64,000 nt of DNA from Haloprofundus marisrubri (lineage in GTDB: Archaea > Halobacteriota > Halobacteria > Halobacteriales > Haloferacaceae): assembly GCF_001469955.1 (NCBI RefSeq), contig NZ_LOPU01000013.1, positions 1 to 64,000 on the forward strand, given 5' to 3'. The stretch's first letter is position 1. The number at the start of each line of letters is the position of its first letter. This document shows positions 58,906-64,000 of this stretch, one piece after another. The position numbers and the translations under genes are program-made. Under the pieces are notes generated by a model. It was not told the origin of the DNA. It searched no databases and saw only the letters and a program-made list of their open reading frames with translations.

Positions 58906-60300
58906 GTGCGTATCGTTCACCTGTTCGTCTCCGCGGACGAACGAACCCGAGTCGGTGAGACGCTCTCTGACCTTGACGTCGACTACGCGGTGACGAGCGA
59001 CGACGCCGACGGCCACCGCGCGCTGTTTCAGTTTCCGATACCCTCCGACGGCGTCGGCGACGTACTCGGCCGCCTCCACGAATCGGGCGTCCCCGAGGAG
59101 ACGTACACGGTCGTCGGCGACGCGGAAGCGGCGTTGACCCCGAACGTCGACGAACTGCAGAACCGCTACGCGCAAGATTTCACGCCGCTTTCGTTCTTCT
59201 CGCTCCGCGCGAAGGCGCGGTCGCTCAGCCGCGACCAGTACTCGTTCGTCTGGATGATTTTCCTCAGCGCCGTTATCGCCACGGCGGGGTTGCTCATCGA
59301 CTCGCCCGCCGTCGTCGTCGGGTCGATGGTCATCGCGCCGTTCGTCGGCCCCATCCTCACGACCGGCGTCGGGGCGGTGACCGACGACTGGCGGATGGCC
59401 GTCGACGGCCTCCGACTCCAACTGTTGGGACTCGCTGTCAGCGTCGGCGGGTCGGCGGTTACGGCTTTCTTTCTCAAGTCGCTCTCGCTCGTTCCCGCGA
59501 CGCTCGCGCCGGCGAGTATCGAACTCGTGACACTCCGACTCGCGCCGAGCGCCATCGCCGTTCTCGTCGGACTAGCCGCCGGTGCCGCTGCGACGTTCGG
59601 TATCACGACCGAGGGACCGCTGTCGCTCATCGGCGTGATGATTGCTGCCGCGCTCATCCCCGCGGCGGGTGTCGTGGGTATCGGTATCGCTTGGTTTACC
59701 CCAGTTCTCGCTCTCGGGACGTTTCTGCTCCTCGTCGTGACGGTACTGGCTATCAACGTTGCCATGTTCGTCATGTTGTGGGTGCTCGACTACTGGCCGA
59801 ACCCCGGCGGACTAAGACGGTATCTCTCCGGCGACCGGCGGCGGACGCTCGTGGTCACGCTGGCGGCGATTGCGCTCGTCGTCTCCGTCGGTGTCGTCAC
59901 CGTCGCTACCGGCCAGCAGGTGGCGTACCAACGGACGGTGAACCAGCAGGTCGAAGAGGTGCTGGGTCAGGAGCAGTACAGTGACCTACAGGCGACGAGC
60001 GTCACCGTCCAGTACGGCTATCCGGCCGGACTGTTCACCGACCGGGAGACGGTGACCGTCACCATCTCGCGCACTGCAGACCGGTCGTACCCGTTGCTCC
60101 CGAGCGAGATACAGCGAGAAATTCGGGCGACGACGGGACAGAACCCGGTCGTCCGCGTGCGGTTCGTCGACTACGACCAGACGGGTTACTCGTCGGCTTC
60201 GACGGCGTCCGTTTCGTCCGTCTCCTCCGCTTCCTCCGCTTCCTCTACTTCGACGTCGCCGACGCTCGCGGCAGGAATCACGTCGACGGCGGCGACGTAG
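58906..60300 (+). CDS. DUF389/TIGR00341 membrane protein 2, overlaps gyrA antisense
   Basis: 464 residues from GTG 58906 (the frame extends upstream without family likeness). Soluble N-domain ([23 protein letters not shown]...), then the DUF389 membrane core [36 protein letters not shown] and [42 protein letters not shown]. The normal domain ends near residue 425 ([12 protein letters not shown]); the last 38 residues are Ser/Thr/Ala-rich and lie opposite the acidic tail of gyrA, a 115-base antisense overlap. Paralogue of the gene at 56418. Confidence 0.87.
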   Translation: MRIVHLFVSADERTRVGETLSDLDVDYAVTSDDADGHRALFQFPIPSDGVGDVLGRLHESGVPEETYTVVGDAEAALTPNVDELQNRYAQDFTPLSFFSLRAKARSLSRDQYSFVWMIFLSAVIATAGLLIDSPAVVVGSMVIAPFVGPILTTGVGAVTDDWRMAVDGLRLQLLGLAVSVGGSAVTAFFLKSLSLVPATLAPASIELVTLRLAPSAIAVLVGLAAGAAATFGITTEGPLSLIGVMIAAALIPAAGVVGIGIAWFTPVLALGTFLLLVVTVLAINVAMFVMLWVLDYWPNPGGLRRYLSGDRRRTLVVTLAAIALVVSVGVVTVATGQQVAYQRTVNQQVEEVLGQEQYSDLQATSVTVQYGYPAGLFTDRETVTVTISRTADRSYPLLPSEIQREIRATTGQNPVVRVRFVDYDQTGYSSASTASVSSVSSASSASSTSTSPTLAAGITSTAAT

Positions 60301-62705
60301 TCGCCGTCGTCGAGGTCCATCACGATGACGCCCATCGTGTTACGGCCGTACTTCGAGATGTCGTCGACGCGGGTGCGCATAATCTGGCCGTCCTCGCTCA
60401 TCACGAGCAGGTGGTCGCCGGAGGCGACGGCGTCGATGGCACAGACGGTCCCGTTTCGGTCGTTGGTCTTGATGTCGATGAGACCTTTCCCGTTTCTCGA
60501 CTGTTTGCGGTAGTCGTCGAGGTCACTGCGCTTGCCGTAGCCGTTCTGTGTCACCGTCAGCAACCAGTCGTGCTGGTCCAAGTCGACGGCGGCGACGCCG
60601 GCGACGACGTCGTCGTCGGTGAGGTTGATACCGCGGACGCCGCGGGCGCTGCGACCCATCGCGCGGACTTCGTCCTCGTCGAAGCGGATGCTCATCCCGC
60701 CCTCGGTGGCGATGACCAAATCCCGCTGGCCGTCGGTCACTTCCACGTCGGTGAGTTCGTCGCCGTCTTCGAGTCGGATGGCTCGAATGCCCGTCGAGAG
60801 GATGTTCGCAAAGTCGTCGACGGCGGTCCGCTTTGCGTACCCCTGTTTGGTGACCATCGTGAGGAACTCGTCGTCGTCCATCTCGTCGGTGTTGACGACG
60901 GCGGTTATCTCCTCTTGGTCGTCTAAGTCCAACAGGTTGACCGCGGATTTCCCGCGGGCAGTCCGGCCCATCTCCGGTATCTGGTAGGTTTTCAGTTGGT
61001 ACACCTGCCCGTGGGTGGTGAAGACCAACAGATAGTCGTGGGTGTTGGCGAAGAACACCGAGGAGACGCGGTCGTCTTCCTTGAGGTCGGTGCCGATGAT
61101 ACCCTTGCCGCCGCGGCCCTGCGCGCGGAAGTCGGCGGCGGGCATCCGCTTGATGTAGTCGTCCTCGGTGACGACGACGACCATATCCTCCTGCGGGATG
61201 AGGTCTTCGCGGGTGACCGTCCCGGTGTCCTCTATGAAACTCGTCCGGCGCTCGTCGCCGTACTCGTCTTTTACCTCCCTGAGTTCGTCTTTGATGACGC
61301 CGAGCAGTTCGGACTCGTTGTCGAGAATCTCGTTGAGACGCTCGATGGTCGCCTGCACGTCCTCGTACTCGTCTTCGATGGCTTCGGCCTCCATCGAGGT
61401 CAACGAACCGAGTTGCATCGAGACGATGTGGTCGACCTGTGCCGACGAGAAGTCGTACGCTTCCATCAGCGCCTCCTTCGCGTCGTCTCGGCTCTCGGAG
61501 TCACGGATGAGGTCGACTACGTCGTCGACGTTTTCGAGTGCGGTGAGTCGACCTTCGAGGATGTGCGCGCGGTCCTCGGCTTCTTCGAGGTCGTACTCGC
61601 TGCGACGACGCACGACTTCGCGGCGGTGGCTGACGTACTCCGCCAGCGTCTCCTTGAGGCTGAGAACGCGCGGTTCGCCGTCGACGAGTGCGAGGTTGAT
61701 GACGCCGAACGTCGATTCGAGGTGGTGTTCGAGCAGTTGGTTCTTGACGACTTCGGGAATGGCGTCGCGCTTGAGTTCGACGACGACACGGATGCCGTCG
61801 CGGTCAGACTCGTCGCGCAGGTCGCGGACGCCCTCGATTTTGCCTTCGTTGACGTTGTCGGCGATACGCTCGACGAGTCGCGCCTTGTTCTCCTGAAACG
61901 GTAGTTCCGTGATGACGATGCGCTCGTCGTCTTCGACTTCGTACTCCGCGCGGACGCGGATGCGACCGCGACCCGTCTTGTACGCTTGGTGGACGGCGTT
62001 GCGCCCGACGATGTTCGCACCTGTCGGGAAGTCCGGCCCCTTGACGAACTGCATGAGGTCTTCGACCGTACAGTCGGGGTTGTCGATGAGGTGAATCGTC
62101 GCGTCGATGACTTCGCCGAGGTTGTGCGGCGGGATGTTCGTCGACATCCCGACGGCAATCCCGGAGGAACCGTTGACGAGCAGGTTGGGGAACGACGCGG
62201 GGAGCACGTCGGGTTCCTCAAGCCGGTCGTCGTAGTTCGCGCGGTAGTCGACGGTGTCTTTCTCGATGTCCGAGAGCAGTTCCTCGGCGATAGACGACAT
62301 GCGCGCCTCCGTGTACCGCATCGCCGCCGGCGGGTCGCCGTCGACGGAACCGAAGTTCCCCTGACCGTCGACCAGCGGATAGCGCATGGAGAAATCCTGC
62401 GCCATGCGGGCGAGGGTGTCGTAGATGGCGGAGTCGCCGTGCGGGTGGTAGTCACCCATCGTCTCGCCGACGATGGAGGAACTCTTTCGGTGCGAGGAGC
62501 GCGCGGTGACGCCCGCCTCGTGCATCGCGTAGAGGATGCGTCGGTGGACGGGTTTGAGGCCGTCGCGGACGTCCGGGAGGGCGCGGCCCGCGATGACCGA
62601 CATCGCGTAGTCGATGTACGACTGCTCCATCTCGTCTTCGATACGTGCGGTTTGGATGCGCGCGGCCTCTGCGTTCGCGTCCGGGTCCGGAAGTTCTGAA
62701 CTCAT
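60186..62705 (-). CDS. gyrA: DNA gyrase subunit A
   Basis: 839 residues. The winged-helix CAP region carries the catalytic Tyr in [10 protein letters not shown] near 128-138, which breaks the DNA strand. A coiled coil and the six-bladed C-terminal DNA-wrapping domain follow, with the GyrA box QGRGGKG in [14 protein letters not shown] near 540. Acidic tail [21 protein letters not shown]. With GyrB it makes negative supercoils. It follows gyrB by eight bases, so both are one operon. The tail is read as antisense of the DUF389 gene. Confidence 0.97.
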   Translation of the reverse strand: MSSELPDPDANAEAARIQTARIEDEMEQSYIDYAMSVIAGRALPDVRDGLKPVHRRILYAMHEAGVTARSSHRKSSSIVGETMGDYHPHGDSAIYDTLARMAQDFSMRYPLVDGQGNFGSVDGDPPAAMRYTEARMSSIAEELLSDIEKDTVDYRANYDDRLEEPDVLPASFPNLLVNGSSGIAVGMSTNIPPHNLGEVIDATIHLIDNPDCTVEDLMQFVKGPDFPTGANIVGRNAVHQAYKTGRGRIRVRAEYEVEDDERIVITELPFQENKARLVERIADNVNEGKIEGVRDLRDESDRDGIRVVVELKRDAIPEVVKNQLLEHHLESTFGVINLALVDGEPRVLSLKETLAEYVSHRREVVRRRSEYDLEEAEDRAHILEGRLTALENVDDVVDLIRDSESRDDAKEALMEAYDFSSAQVDHIVSMQLGSLTSMEAEAIEDEYEDVQATIERLNEILDNESELLGVIKDELREVKDEYGDERRTSFIEDTGTVTREDLIPQEDMVVVVTEDDYIKRMPAADFRAQGRGGKGIIGTDLKEDDRVSSVFFANTHDYLLVFTTHGQVYQLKTYQIPEMGRTARGKSAVNLLDLDDQEEITAVVNTDEMDDDEFLTMVTKQGYAKRTAVDDFANILSTGIRAIRLEDGDELTDVEVTDGQRDLVIATEGGMSIRFDEDEVRAMGRSARGVRGINLTDDDVVAGVAAVDLDQHDWLLTVTQNGYGKRSDLDDYRKQSRNGKGLIDIKTNDRNGTVCAIDAVASGDHLLVMSEDGQIMRTRVDDISKYGRNTMGVIVMDLDDGDYVAAVDVIPAASVGDVEVEEAEEAEETDETDAVEADE

Positions 62706-62713
62706 ATATTAGA

Positions 62714-64000
<1,287 letters not shown>

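Overview
The window comes from a haloarchaeon, most likely of the Haloferacales. The proteins are strongly acidic, the GC content is high, and many genes have a TATA-like box 25-30 bases before the start codon with no room for a Shine-Dalgarno site (leaderless mRNAs). It also carries families typical of haloarchaea: DUF5800, DUF5805, FilR1-type regulators, small CxxC proteins and twin-arginine lipoproteins. No rRNA, tRNA, CRISPR array or intact insertion sequence was seen. Genus is not assigned. The grpE/dnaK/dnaJ and gyrB/gyrA neighbourhoods are core chromosomal, so this is main-chromosome DNA and not a plasmid.

Layout. Bases 1-9.7 kb hold metabolic genes: a truncated lipoprotein gene, the hyuAB hydantoinase/oxoprolinase operon, an SDR dehydrogenase, a sirtuin, a winged-helix regulator, a kinase-like phosphotransferase and a metallo-beta-lactamase-fold hydrolase. 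Bases 9.9-14.8 kb hold two uncharacterised haloarchaeal proteins and then a DUF5805-tyrosine recombinase operon flanked by dyad-rich, AT-richer DNA. Bases 14.8-24.5 kb hold a LOV-like PAS protein without the photoactive cysteine, a divergent DNA-repair-like pair (SRAP peptidase and HhH/RNase H-like nuclease), a bactofilin-like protein, an archaeal YchF/Obg-like GTPase, a PadR regulator, a UbiA prenyltransferase, an aminotransferase and a secreted beta-helix protein. Bases 24.5-31.4 kb hold XPB helicase and its partner nuclease Bax1, an RNA m5C methyltransferase overlapping a PUA-like protein, and a PAC2 protein.

Bases 31.6-36.5 kb form the chaperone cluster grpE, (hydrolase), dnaK, dnaJ. Bases 36.7-41.6 kb hold small membrane proteins, a frameshifted cupin pseudogene, a CobW-like metallochaperone with a His-rich loop, two divergent zinc-binding microproteins, a formaldehyde-dehydrogenase-type enzyme and a truncated AMP-ligase-like protein. 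Bases 41.6-50.4 kb hold an M20 amidohydrolase, a FilR1 regulator divergent from an EamA exporter with a short upstream ORF, an acetyl-CoA synthetase and a long pentad-repeat protein. Bases 50.4-64 kb hold a GNAT enzyme, nucleoside salvage (cdd, udp), an NDH-2-like oxidoreductase, a ligand-less COG2524-type regulator, a sugar-nucleotide epimerase, arginase between two DUF389 membrane proteins, and gyrA with the 3' part of gyrB.

The least ordinary items are these: the recombinase operon with its dyads; two related hairpin elements after pacB-like and dnaJ genes (GCACC-TTTT-hairpin-CTGCACCAAAA); the coupled uORF and paired operators at the FilR1/EamA junction; the roughly 30-pentad protein; an 11-bp tandem repeat just upstream of the UbiA promoter; and a DUF389 reading frame that runs into gyrA on the opposite strand.
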